The notes beneath the pieces were generated by a model, which did not search any database, was not told the origin of the DNA, and saw only the letters and a list, made by a program, of their open reading frames with translations. This document shows positions 6,600 through 12,386 of a stretch of DNA of 15,548 nucleotides, in pieces. Both the position numbers and the translations under genes were made by a program. This DNA comes from Anaerolineaceae bacterium UBA6086 (GTDB lineage Bacteria > Chloroflexota > Anaerolineae > Anaerolineales > Anaerolineaceae). The stretch spans positions 1-15,548 of the forward strand of contig DIXG01000049.1 of the NCBI GenBank assembly GCA_002436005.1, given 5' to 3'. How positions within the stretch are numbered: the first letter of the stretch is position 1; every line of letters starts with the position of its first letter.

Positions 6600-7738
6600 G
6601 GGAGGCTCTCCTTGGACATAGCTACGGCTTTTTCAGCGGCTTCCTGCAAGGTTTCTGCTGTATCAAGATTCGCGCTGGCAAGGATTGCTCTGCCCTCCAC
6701 CTCATTGGTGCCAACCAGCCGGATCACAAATGGAATATCTGTTGCGATTTCCTGCAGAGCCTGCTGAATCCCTTTCGCCACCTCATCACAGCGGGTAATG
6801 CCGCCAAAGATATTGATCAACACCGTCCTGACATTTTTGTCCGCCAATATGATGCGCAGAGCAGCAGCCACTTTTTCTGCACTGGCGCCGCCGCCGATAT
6901 CCAGAAAGTTGGCGGGATTGCCTCCTTTGTGTTGGATAATATCCATGGTCGCCATCGCCAGGCCAGCGCCGTTGACCAAACAGCCGATATTGCCCTCCAA
7001 TTTGATGTAGGAAAGACCAAACTTGCGGGCTTCCAATTCTTCGGGCTGTTCGGCAGAGATATCCCTTTTATCCACAAATTCGGGATGCCTGAAGAGGGCA
7101 TTGTCATCAAGGATCATTTTGCCATCGAGCGCAATAAAACGTTGTTCAGTGGTGACTACAAGGGGGTTGATTTCCGCCAGGGTTGCATCCAGGTCTGTGT
7201 AGGCTCGATAGAGATTCTGGGTGAGGATGATAAAAGACCGCCACAGTTCACGGGAAATTTCAATTTCTGAGGCAAGATTGCGGGCTTGAAAATCCCGCAG
7301 TCCCAAAAGGGGATTGACCCTGATACGGGAGATTTTTTCGGGTGTTGAACGGGCGACCTCTTCGATGTCTACGCCGCCTGCAGCGCTGGCAATCAGCAGG
7401 GTCTGACCTGATTTTCGCTCAACCGTCATCCCAAGGTATATCTCCTGGTTGAAGTTGACTGCCTCTTCCACCAGGAGCCTGCGGACAGGCAAATCCTTGA
7501 TCCGTCCCCCCAGAATTTTTGAGGCTTCTTCTTCAGCATCATAGGGCGTTCTAACAAGCCGGATACCGCCCGCCTTCCCGCGACCGCCAACCAGCACCTG
7601 TGCCTTGAGCACAACAGCGCAGTTGAGCTCTTCTGCAATTAATTTGGCTTCTTCCGGTGTGGATGCAAGCTTTCCTCTTGGGATTGGAATGTCGTAAGTG
7701 GTGAAAATCTCTTTGGATTGGTATTCGTGAAGTCTCAT
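6596..7738 (-). CDS. sucC: Succinyl-CoA synthetase, beta subunit
   Basis: 380 residues, close to the usual 385-400. N-terminal ATP-grasp domain: MRLHEYQSKEIF, KAQVLVGGRGKAGG (45-58) for the nucleotide phosphates, and LAEINPL (187-193) with the metal-binding Glu/Asn. C-terminal ligase domain: VNGAGLAMATMD (255-266), FLDIGGGAS (278-286), INIFGGITRCDE (308-319) and RLVGTNEVEGR (340-350). It binds the nucleotide and relays the phosphate to the alpha-subunit histidine. ADP versus GDP preference cannot be told by eye. It is the first gene of a sucCD operon with an extended -10 promoter about 40 bases upstream; the Shine-Dalgarno is weak. No other TCA-cycle gene adjoins, so in an anaerobe the enzyme may serve either direction of the partial cycle. 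Confidence 0.96.
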   Translation of the reverse strand: MRLHEYQSKEIFTTYDIPIPRGKLASTPEEAKLIAEELNCAVVLKAQVLVGGRGKAGGIRLVRTPYDAEEEASKILGGRIKDLPVRRLLVEEAVNFNQEIYLGMTVERKSGQTLLIASAAGGVDIEEVARSTPEKISRIRVNPLLGLRDFQARNLASEIEISRELWRSFIILTQNLYRAYTDLDATLAEINPLVVTTEQRFIALDGKMILDDNALFRHPEFVDKRDISAEQPEELEARKFGLSYIKLEGNIGCLVNGAGLAMATMDIIQHKGGNPANFLDIGGGASAEKVAAALRIILADKNVRTVLINIFGGITRCDEVAKGIQQALQEIATDIPFVIRLVGTNEVEGRAILASANLDTAETLQEAAEKAVAMSKESLP

Positions 7739-7776
7739 TGAGCCAGTTTTTTCTCTTAAAGATTTGTTAATAAAGG

Positions 7777-7785
7777 ATTATACCA
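7777..7785 (-). promoter_or_regulatory. Extended -10 promoter of sucCD
   Basis: On the minus strand TGG immediately precedes a perfect TATAAT (7782-7777), the TGn-TATAAT extended -10 form. No good -35 is present at 16-18 bases, which extended -10 promoters do not need. The -10 lies 38 bases before the sucC ATG. Confidence 0.6.
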
Positions 7786-7831
7786 CGCAGATTTTTCCCA
7801 CGGCTAAAAGAGCATGACTGTTTGGATTAAG

Positions 7832-7863
7832 CAAAAAAGCCCAACAGGGATGTGCTGGGCTTT
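7832..7863 (-). terminator. Intrinsic terminator after the SPFH gene
   Basis: AAAGCCCA (7836-7843) pairs with TGGGCTTT (7856-7863). One mismatch and two more pairs follow, around a six-base GGGATG loop. On the minus strand the stem is followed by a run of T (complement of 7833-7838). It lies 23 bases beyond the SPFH stop codon and separates this unit from sucCD. Confidence 0.9.
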
Positions 7864-7886
7864 GTGATTTATCGTTTTGCTGTGAA

Positions 7887-8948
7887 CTATCCTTTGAGGA
7901 AATCGTTCAACGAATCTTTGCTGATACGATATGCGCTGCCAAGCTTCCTTGCTTTCAAGTCGCCTGCCTCAATGGCGGCGATCACATCTTCAGCAGAAAC
8001 CTTTAGGAATTTCGCTGCCTCATCCGGTGTCATCACATCAGGCATGGCACCTTCGCCGGCGGCAGGAGCGGCGGCGCCAGGGGTGGTCGCGCCAGTTTGA
8101 CCCTGGCTGGCGCTTGAGAGTGCACCGCTCAGGGCGTTGCCAATCCCCATTCCAGCACCAATGCCAGCTGTCAGGCCTGCACCGCCACTTGGGTTCTGAG
8201 CAGCATCCCGCATGGCGTCTGCTGCCTGCAGCTGGGTATAGGTCTGCATGTCGAGCATGCCCATTGCCCGCAGTTCCTCGGCGGATTTGGTGGAAGGTTT
8301 CAGGTTGCCAATATAAAAGGATTTCAGGGTCAGGCCAATGGCTTTGAAATCATCCTGGGACTGGGCGCGCACACCTGCAGAAAGCTCGTTGGTCAGACCA
8401 ATCAGCTGCATAACATCGTTTTTTGCAGCTTGTTCGCCAAGTAAATCCTGAAGTTTTGAGAGCAGCATGGTGCGCAGACGATTTTCGATGTCACTGGTGC
8501 GGTAAAATCCCTGCGCACCGACAATTTGGCTGATGAACTGCTGCGGGTCACTAACCTGGAAACTATAGGTGCCAAAGCCTTGCAGCAGGGCAATGCCAAG
8601 CCCGACGCCAGGGTTTCTGACCAATATGGGTTGGGGGGTGCCCCATTTTTGGTCAGCAAATTCACGCATCGAGACATAAAATACCTCAGCAGTGAAAGGC
8701 GTTCGGTCATTAAAGGCTTTGCTGATCAGGTTGACCAGCAAGGGAATGTTGGCAGTGGTGATGGTGTGACGTCCGGGACCAAATACATCCAGCGCACGTC
8801 CATCTCGCATGAAGACCACATTTTGCCCTTCTCGCACGATAACCTGCGACCCAATCCTCAGATCGGCAACACCGGTCTCAGGAAAACGATGAACGATCTC
8901 ATCCGTCATCTCTCGAGGATATTCAACTACGTCAAAAATTCTAGCCAT
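7887..8948 (-). CDS. SPFH/Band 7 domain protein (YdjI/virion-core-like) with C-terminal helix-turn-helix-like domain
   Basis: About 353 residues (355 from the alternative ATG at 8954). The N-terminal two thirds match the soluble SPFH proteins related to Bacillus YdjI: MARIFDVVEYPREM, then DEIVHRFPETG and IRxGSQVIVREGQ-type strands, a VFMRDGRALDVFGPGRHTI-like core, PLLVNLISKAF, TPFTAEVFYV and the coiled-coil part with LLGEQ and ELSAGVRAQ. No signal peptide or membrane helix is visible. A Gly/Ala-rich linker (about 255-304) leads to an excisionase/MerR-like domain (about 307-354: MTPDEAAKFLKVS, then AGDLKARKLGSAYRIS). The helix that normally reads DNA is acidic or neutral (AEDVIAAIE), so it may bind a protein instead. 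GGAG at 8957-8960 is 8 bases from the ATG at 8948 but only 2 from the ATG at 8954, hence this start. It forms a two-gene unit with the upstream helical protein. Role inferred: membrane-stress scaffold. Confidence 0.85.
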   Translation of the reverse strand: MARIFDVVEYPREMTDEIVHRFPETGVADLRIGSQVIVREGQNVVFMRDGRALDVFGPGRHTITTANIPLLVNLISKAFNDRTPFTAEVFYVSMREFADQKWGTPQPILVRNPGVGLGIALLQGFGTYSFQVSDPQQFISQIVGAQGFYRTSDIENRLRTMLLSKLQDLLGEQAAKNDVMQLIGLTNELSAGVRAQSQDDFKAIGLTLKSFYIGNLKPSTKSAEELRAMGMLDMQTYTQLQAADAMRDAAQNPSGGAGLTAGIGAGMGIGNALSGALSSASQGQTGATTPGAAAPAAGEGAMPDVMTPDEAAKFLKVSAEDVIAAIEAGDLKARKLGSAYRISKDSLNDFLKG

Positions 8949-8963
8949 ATTCATTACTCCAAT

Positions 8964-8997
8964 TTCTAATCCTGATTCTTGATCCAGATTCTAGTCC
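8964..8997. repeat. Three short imperfect direct repeats in the intercistronic gap
   Basis: TTCTAATCC (8964-8972), TTCTTGATCC (8976-8985) and TTCTAGTCC (8989-8997) recur with a 12-13 base period between the helical-protein stop and the SPFH ribosome-binding site. They may be a leader element or simple sequence drift. Confidence 0.35.
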
Positions 8998-9010
8998 AAT
9001 TGCTGGTAAA

Positions 9011-9538
9011 TTACGCTTCCGGTGCAATGCCCTTCATCACTTCGGAACGTTTGTTGAAGGCATCCACACATTGTTGGCTGACGGTAATCAGATGGCGGAT
9101 GGCTGCATCCAGGCCTTCTGTGCCAATTGAGGTTTCAACGTTATCAATTGCTGATCGCACCTGGTCTGAGAGAGCGAGCAAGGCATTGTCATACTCGTAT
9201 ACCTGTGCCAATTCGTCCTCTTTGATCTTGATCGCGTCAAAGAGCCCGGCATAGCCATAGGAGGCTGTGCGCACCCGGTCAATGAATTGACGAAGTTTGA
9301 TCGCAGCGGCTTCAAGATCGTCAAGATAGCCGATTTCTCCCTGGCTGATCAGGTCTCTTTGCAGGCTCGAAACACGTTGGTTCAACGCTTCAAATTCATC
9401 CGCAATCGTATCACGAAGAAGTTTGTCAGACATTCTCCGGTCACCGCGCTCGATATAGCCTTTGAAGCCCGGGATTTTGGCTAAGATTTTTTTGATTGGG
9501 TCCTGGTCTCCGGTCACTTTATCGAATATATCACTCAT
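9011..9538 (-). CDS. Conserved-looking soluble helical protein of unknown function, upstream of the SPFH gene
   Basis: I do not recognise a named family. 175 residues, no signal peptide or membrane helix, mostly predicted alpha-helix. An N-terminal basic segment IPGFKGYIERGDRR (22-35) leads into a DKLLRDTIADEFEALNQRV heptad-like helix (38-56). A central YGYAGLFDAIKIKEDEL (94-110) and a C-terminal helix with the single Cys157 follow. The start has GGAGGA about 6 bases upstream, and a promoter with TATAAT lies 63 bases upstream. The SPFH gene begins about 60 bases downstream in the same unit, closed by a terminator, so the two products probably act together. The pair recalls Bacillus ydjFGHI, where a PspA-type coiled-coil protein works with the SPFH protein YdjI, but no PspA homology is evident here. 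Confidence 0.8.
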   Translation of the reverse strand: MSDIFDKVTGDQDPIKKILAKIPGFKGYIERGDRRMSDKLLRDTIADEFEALNQRVSSLQRDLISQGEIGYLDDLEAAAIKLRQFIDRVRTASYGYAGLFDAIKIKEDELAQVYEYDNALLALSDQVRSAIDNVETSIGTEGLDAAIRHLITVSQQCVDAFNKRSEVMKGIAPEA

Positions 9539-9600
9539 AGTTCCTCCATCCTTCTTTGGTTAGGGCTCGATTTTGATCGAATATTGTTGTTTACAATTTC

Positions 9601-9629
9601 ATTATACAAATTCTGCAATTTCTTAGCAA
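9601..9629 (-). promoter_or_regulatory. Promoter of the helical-protein/SPFH unit
   Basis: On the minus strand: TTGCTA (9629-9624), 17-base spacer, perfect TATAAT (9606-9601). The predicted leader is about 55 bases before the ATG at 9538. Confidence 0.6.
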
Positions 9630-9655
9630 TAGATTATCTTAGGAATTGTTCCAGT

Positions 9656-9684
9656 GATCATTATTGTTAATGATTATAAATCAT
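9656..9684. promoter_or_regulatory. Overlapping AT-rich palindromes, candidate operator
   Basis: A perfect palindrome ATGATT-ATA-AATCAT (9670-9684) overlaps an imperfect one, GATCATTA-TTGT-TAATGATT (9656-9675, 7 of 8 pairs). They lie between the divergent promoters at 9606 and 9698, where the -35 of the plus-strand unit would be. The TGAT/ATCA arms loosely recall Fur/PerR-type boxes; the regulator is unknown. Confidence 0.4.
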
Positions 9685-9697
9685 CTTTTAGATAGTA

Positions 9698-9703
9698 TAT
9701 AAT
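9698..9703 (+). promoter_or_regulatory. -10 element of the small-protein/comF/hpf unit
   Basis: Perfect TATAAT at 9698-9703, 26 bases before the small-gene ATG. Only weak -35 matches (for example TTATAA at 9674-9679) exist, and these fall inside the palindrome at 9670-9684. Activator dependence or simple weakness are both possible. Confidence 0.5.
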
Positions 9704-9728
9704 AAAGATAAAGAAATTCGGAGGTGAT

Positions 9729-9881
9729 ATGGTGTATCAACCAGATGATCGGGGGGAGGGGTTGCTCGAATGGATCTTAATTGTCATATTAATTATCTTG
9801 GTCCTTGTCACGGTTTTCCTCTTGCTCAGGCCAGCCCTCTCTAATCTCTGGCAAGAATTTTTATTGTCCCTTCAGCAATAA
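9729..9881 (+). CDS. Small Flp-pilin-like single-pass membrane protein (50 residues)
   Basis: Short open frame with a near-perfect Shine-Dalgarno GGAGGTGAT (9720-9728) directly before the ATG; the GTG at 9732 is an equally well spaced alternative start. Layout: a short polar N-terminus (MVYQPDDRGEG), LLEW, one strongly hydrophobic helix (about 16-33), then Arg34-Pro and an amphipathic tail ending in LQQ. If a prepilin peptidase cut after Gly9, the mature protein would begin EGLLEW, with Glu at +5 followed by an aromatic residue, the Flp/type IVb pilin signature (usually EY). It might therefore be a minor pilin-like subunit or just a small membrane protein. It is first in a unit with comF, whose start is 6-24 bases beyond this stop. 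No tad/pil genes are in the window. Confidence 0.75.
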   Translation: MVYQPDDRGEGLLEWILIVILIILVLVTVFLLLRPALSNLWQEFLLSLQQ

Positions 9882-9905
9882 TTACAGGTGGTGTCAGTAT
9901 TGGGT

Positions 9906-10625
9906 ATGCAGATCACAGGACTGTTGTACAAAGGATTTTGGTCAGCACTGGATTGGATCTATCCCCCTGAGTGTGCAGCCTGTGGTGAACCAGGATACCG
10001 GGTCTGTCCAGAATGTCTGCAAAAGATCCAATTCACTGAGCATACGACAAAAAGAAAATCAGACCGATCTTTCTGTGATAATCAGAATTGTGGCTCGGTT
10101 GAGCGGGTCTTTCTGGCTGAGTATGAAGGAGTCATCAGAGAGTGCATCCACGCGCTCAAGTATGATCACAATCTGAGCCTGGGTGAGTTTTTTTCGCCAT
10201 GGATGGGTGACCTGGTGAAAGCGATGAACTGGGTGACGGATTTGGTAGTTCCCGTGCCGCTTAGTGATGAACGGGTGCGCTTGCGGGGCTATAACCAGTC
10301 TGAGCTGCTTGCCAGGCCTCTGGCATTACATCTTGGCGTTCGTTACCTGCCAATTTGCGTCTCCCGTATCCGGAACACGCCTTCGCAGGTTGGGCTTTCG
10401 GCGTCTGAAAGGCGGACAAACGTTGCAGGCGCATTTCGGGCCATCCCCGAACTTGTTAAAGGTAAACGAATATTGCTGGTTGACGATGTTTCAACCACCG
10501 GCGCAACCCTTGCGGCGTGTTCAGACGCCGTGCTTTCGGCTGGCGCTGGTATGGTTTATTGCATCACACTTGCCGGCTTCGCCAACAGAAACTTAATTTC
10601 CAGTGAGGTAAAGCATCAAGTATAA
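9906..10625 (+). CDS. comF: ComF family phosphoribosyltransferase-like protein
   Basis: 239 residues from the ATG at 9906, normal for ComF. An N-terminal zinc-ribbon has CAAC (23-26) and CPEC (34-37), with further Cys at 57 and 62. The phosphoribosyltransferase fold contains HALKYDHN (82-89), the DLVVPVPL strand (112-119), RGYNQSELLA (127-136) and the PRPP loop LLVDDVSTTGAT (190-201). ComF proteins are tied to DNA uptake in naturally competent bacteria, but the fold is widespread outside them, so competence is not proven. In-frame GTG (9888, 9891) and TTG (9900) codons precede the ATG. AGGTGG at 9886-9891 spaces best to TTG 9900, so the N-terminus is uncertain by a few residues. It sits in a unit between the small Flp-like gene and hpf. 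Confidence 0.9.
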   Translation: MQITGLLYKGFWSALDWIYPPECAACGEPGYRVCPECLQKIQFTEHTTKRKSDRSFCDNQNCGSVERVFLAEYEGVIRECIHALKYDHNLSLGEFFSPWMGDLVKAMNWVTDLVVPVPLSDERVRLRGYNQSELLARPLALHLGVRYLPICVSRIRNTPSQVGLSASERRTNVAGAFRAIPELVKGKRILLVDDVSTTGATLAACSDAVLSAGAGMVYCITLAGFANRNLISSEVKHQV

Positions 10626-10626
10626 T
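10597..10626 (+). promoter_or_regulatory. Candidate internal promoter for hpf
   Basis: TTTCCA (10597-10602), 18-base spacer and a perfect TATAAT (10621-10626) that overlaps the comF stop codon. Transcription would start near 10633, just ahead of the hpf ribosome-binding site, and could let hpf respond independently of comF. The -35 is only a 4/6 match. Confidence 0.4.
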
Positions 10627-10655
10627 TCCTTAACCACATTAGAATGGAGGCTGTT

Positions 10656-11225
10656 ATGACTGTCAAAATTGATATTTTTACTAAGAATCTAGATTTAACG
10701 GATCGTTTGAATGATTATGTGATGACAAAAGTCAGCAAGCTGGAAAAATTTCTGGATGAGGTGGATGAATGCCGGGTTGATCTCTCATACGCAAAGACGG
10801 CACGGAATGCAAATGATCGTCATGTAGCCCAGTTAACTTTACGCGGCAAAGGTTTTATTTTACGCTCGGAAGAACGCTCAGATAATATGTTCTCTGCAGT
10901 GGACGCATCCATTGATAAGATGCGCCGCCAAATCTCCCGTTATAAAGGCAAACGAGATCGAGGTAGGGGAGATGGCCAAACCATCGCTGATGCAGTCACC
11001 CATGGATTCCCGGAGGCTTTGGAGCCAGAAGAAGAACCAAGCACCATTGTTCGACGAAAGCGATTTTCCTTACCCCCTATGGATGAACTGGAGGCGCTGG
11101 AACAGATGAAACTGCTTGGGCATGAGAATTTCTTCATCTTCTACAATGCTAACACGAATGAAATTAATGTGCTTTACCGCCGAAGAGATGATACTTATGG
11201 TGTGATCATCCCGATAATCGGGTAA
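10656..11225 (+). CDS. hpf: Long-form ribosome hibernation promoting factor
   Basis: 189 residues, the long HPF type. The N-terminal domain (1-100: MTVKIDIFTKNLDLTDRL, KVSKLEKFLDEV, AQLTLRGKGFILRSEE, FSAVDASIDKMRRQISRYKGK) binds the 30S decoding region and blocks mRNA and tRNA sites. A charged linker (about 100-128) follows. The C-terminal domain (about 130-189: RRKRFSLPPMDELEALEQM, LLGHENFFIFYN, NVLYRRRDDTYGVIIP) dimerises to join two 70S ribosomes into 100S particles in stationary phase or stress. An in-frame ATG at 10644 lies inside the Shine-Dalgarno (ATGGAGG); the ATG at 10656, 5 bases after GGAGG, is the plausible start. It lies 30 bases after comF, with a possible own promoter and a strong terminator after it. 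Confidence 0.95.
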   Translation: MTVKIDIFTKNLDLTDRLNDYVMTKVSKLEKFLDEVDECRVDLSYAKTARNANDRHVAQLTLRGKGFILRSEERSDNMFSAVDASIDKMRRQISRYKGKRDRGRGDGQTIADAVTHGFPEALEPEEEPSTIVRRKRFSLPPMDELEALEQMKLLGHENFFIFYNANTNEINVLYRRRDDTYGVIIPIIG

Positions 11226-11245
11226 TCTCCCTATTATTGAGATCA

Positions 11246-11280
11246 CGGCTTGTACAAACCTTTGTACAGGCCGTTTTTAT
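11246..11280 (+). terminator. Intrinsic terminator after hpf
   Basis: CGGCTTGTACAAA (11246-11258) pairs with TTTGTACAGGCCG (11261-11273) with one T-G wobble, followed by TTTTTATTTTG. It is a long, stable hairpin with a T-run, 20 bases beyond the hpf stop. Confidence 0.92.
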
Positions 11281-11301
11281 TTTGTATAACTAATCTGCAT
11301 A

Positions 11302-11310
11302 TGATAGAAT
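11302..11310 (+). promoter_or_regulatory. Extended -10 promoter of folE
   Basis: TGA-TAGAAT (11302-11310), an extended -10 element, with a poor -35 (TTGTAT, 11282-11287, 17-base spacer). It begins just after the hpf terminator and lies 28 bases before the folE ATG. Confidence 0.5.
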
Positions 11311-11338
11311 CAAAAGATGAATTTACATGGAGGCTTTG

Positions 11339-11977
11339 ATGATAAACGATTGTAATGACTCACTTGCATTGGCAGCAGATTTGTTTTGTGAAGAGGAAAT
11401 GGATCTGAAAACCATTGAAAAATCAATTAAAGATGTCCTGATTGCGATCGGAGAAGACCCCGAACGGGAAGGGCTGCAGAAAACACCTCACCGAGTGGCG
11501 AAAAGTTATCAGGAATTACTCGCCGGTTACCGGATGGACCCAAGGGCATTGATTAATGACGCCATTTTTGATGTTGCCTATGACGAAATGGTGATCGTCC
11601 GCGATATCGAGTTTTACAGTATGTGTGAGCACCACATGCTGCCTTTCATAGGGCATGCCCATATTGCCTATATTCCCACGGACAAGGTCATTGGCCTTTC
11701 GAAAATTCCACGCATTGTGGATTTGTTTTCCCGGCGGCTGCAGGTTCAAGAACGCATGACGCGCCAGATCGCTGAATTTATCGATGTGGTACTAAACCCA
11801 CAAGGGGTGGCTGTCGTGGTGGAAGGCGTGCATATGTGCATGACATTGCGCGGCGTGAAAAAGCATGATGCAAGCATGACCACTTCCACCATGTTGGGCG
11901 TCTTCAAAGATCAAATCACCTCACGGATGGAGTTCTTGGACAATATTTCAAGAGGCGCAGGCAAGGTGCACTTTTAA
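11339..11977 (+). CDS. folE: GTP cyclohydrolase I
   Basis: 212 residues, full length. It converts GTP to 7,8-dihydroneopterin triphosphate, the first step of folate and other pterin pathways, as a zinc enzyme in the cytoplasm. Seen: GLQKTPHRVAKSY (45-57), the zinc/active-site motif SMCEHHMLPF (94-103; Cys96, His98, His99), GLSKIPRIVD (119-128), RRLQVQERMTRQIA (132-145), VEGVHMCM (161-168) with zinc ligand Cys167, and LRGVKK (170-175). The first in-frame ATG (11327) is part of the Shine-Dalgarno ATGGAGG; the ATG at 11339, 5 bases after GGAGG, is the plausible start. It has its own promoter behind the hpf terminator. Its stop overlaps the convergent folB stop by 4 bases, and other pterin genes lie nearby. 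Confidence 0.97.
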   Translation: MINDCNDSLALAADLFCEEEMDLKTIEKSIKDVLIAIGEDPEREGLQKTPHRVAKSYQELLAGYRMDPRALINDAIFDVAYDEMVIVRDIEFYSMCEHHMLPFIGHAHIAYIPTDKVIGLSKIPRIVDLFSRRLQVQERMTRQIAEFIDVVLNPQGVAVVVEGVHMCMTLRGVKKHDASMTTSTMLGVFKDQITSRMEFLDNISRGAGKVHF

Positions 11978-12330
11978 TTTGAATTTGACCGGGTGATTTC
12001 GACACCGACGGATTGGGCATCTGGCACGGCGTGAGGTTTTTCAACCCGCAGCCAGAGGGATGTGATTCGCTGATTCTCGAGGATGGTCATCGCCAGTGTT
12101 TCGATTAAGGCTTCGATGGTCAGGAAGTGGTTTTCGGAAATGAAACGCATGACCTTTTTCGCCAAAGTGGAGTAATTGACAGTCTGACGGATATCGTCAT
12201 TAACTGCGGCGTTTTGAATATCCACCTCAGCCCTGAGGCTGATTTGAATTAATTGCGGATTGCGCTGTTCTCGTTCATGGATACCCAGAATGCCGTAAAC
12301 CTTTAAATTATCAATAAAAATTATATCCAT
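11974..12330 (-). CDS. folB: Dihydroneopterin aldolase
   Basis: 118 residues, the usual size. It cleaves 7,8-dihydroneopterin to 6-hydroxymethyl-7,8-dihydropterin and glycolaldehyde in folate synthesis. Seen: IDNLKVYGILGIHERE (6-21) with the conserved N-terminal glutamate region, VNYSTL (51-56) with Tyr53, TIEALIETLA (71-80) with the pterin-anchoring Glu74, and VEKPHAVPDAQSVGVEI (96-112) with catalytic Lys98. It is convergent with folE (stop codons overlap over 4 bases) and divergent from the glycosyltransferase (56-base gap). The Shine-Dalgarno is weak. FolE and FolK partners are in the same locus, so its role in pterin synthesis is well supported. Confidence 0.95.
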   Translation of the reverse strand: MDIIFIDNLKVYGILGIHEREQRNPQLIQISLRAEVDIQNAAVNDDIRQTVNYSTLAKKVMRFISENHFLTIEALIETLAMTILENQRITSLWLRVEKPHAVPDAQSVGVEITRSNSN

Positions 12331-12386
12331 AGGTGCTCGCTTTCTTGTCCAGTATATTGTACCGATAAAATAGGATTTGAGACGCT

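Noticed and set aside
6261..6767. 168-residue open frame on the plus strand across sucD/sucC
   Set aside because: Antisense to two unmistakable genes, no ribosome-binding site and no recognisable motif; a shadow of their codon bias.
8526..8969. 147-residue open frame opposite the SPFH gene
   Set aside because: No Shine-Dalgarno or family resemblance; the SPFH reading is clearly the coding one.
12345..12371. Possible promoter TTGTCC...TAAAAT before the glycosyltransferase
   Set aside because: Spacer is only 15 bases and the -35 is weak; a promoter must exist in this divergent gap, but I cannot place it with confidence.
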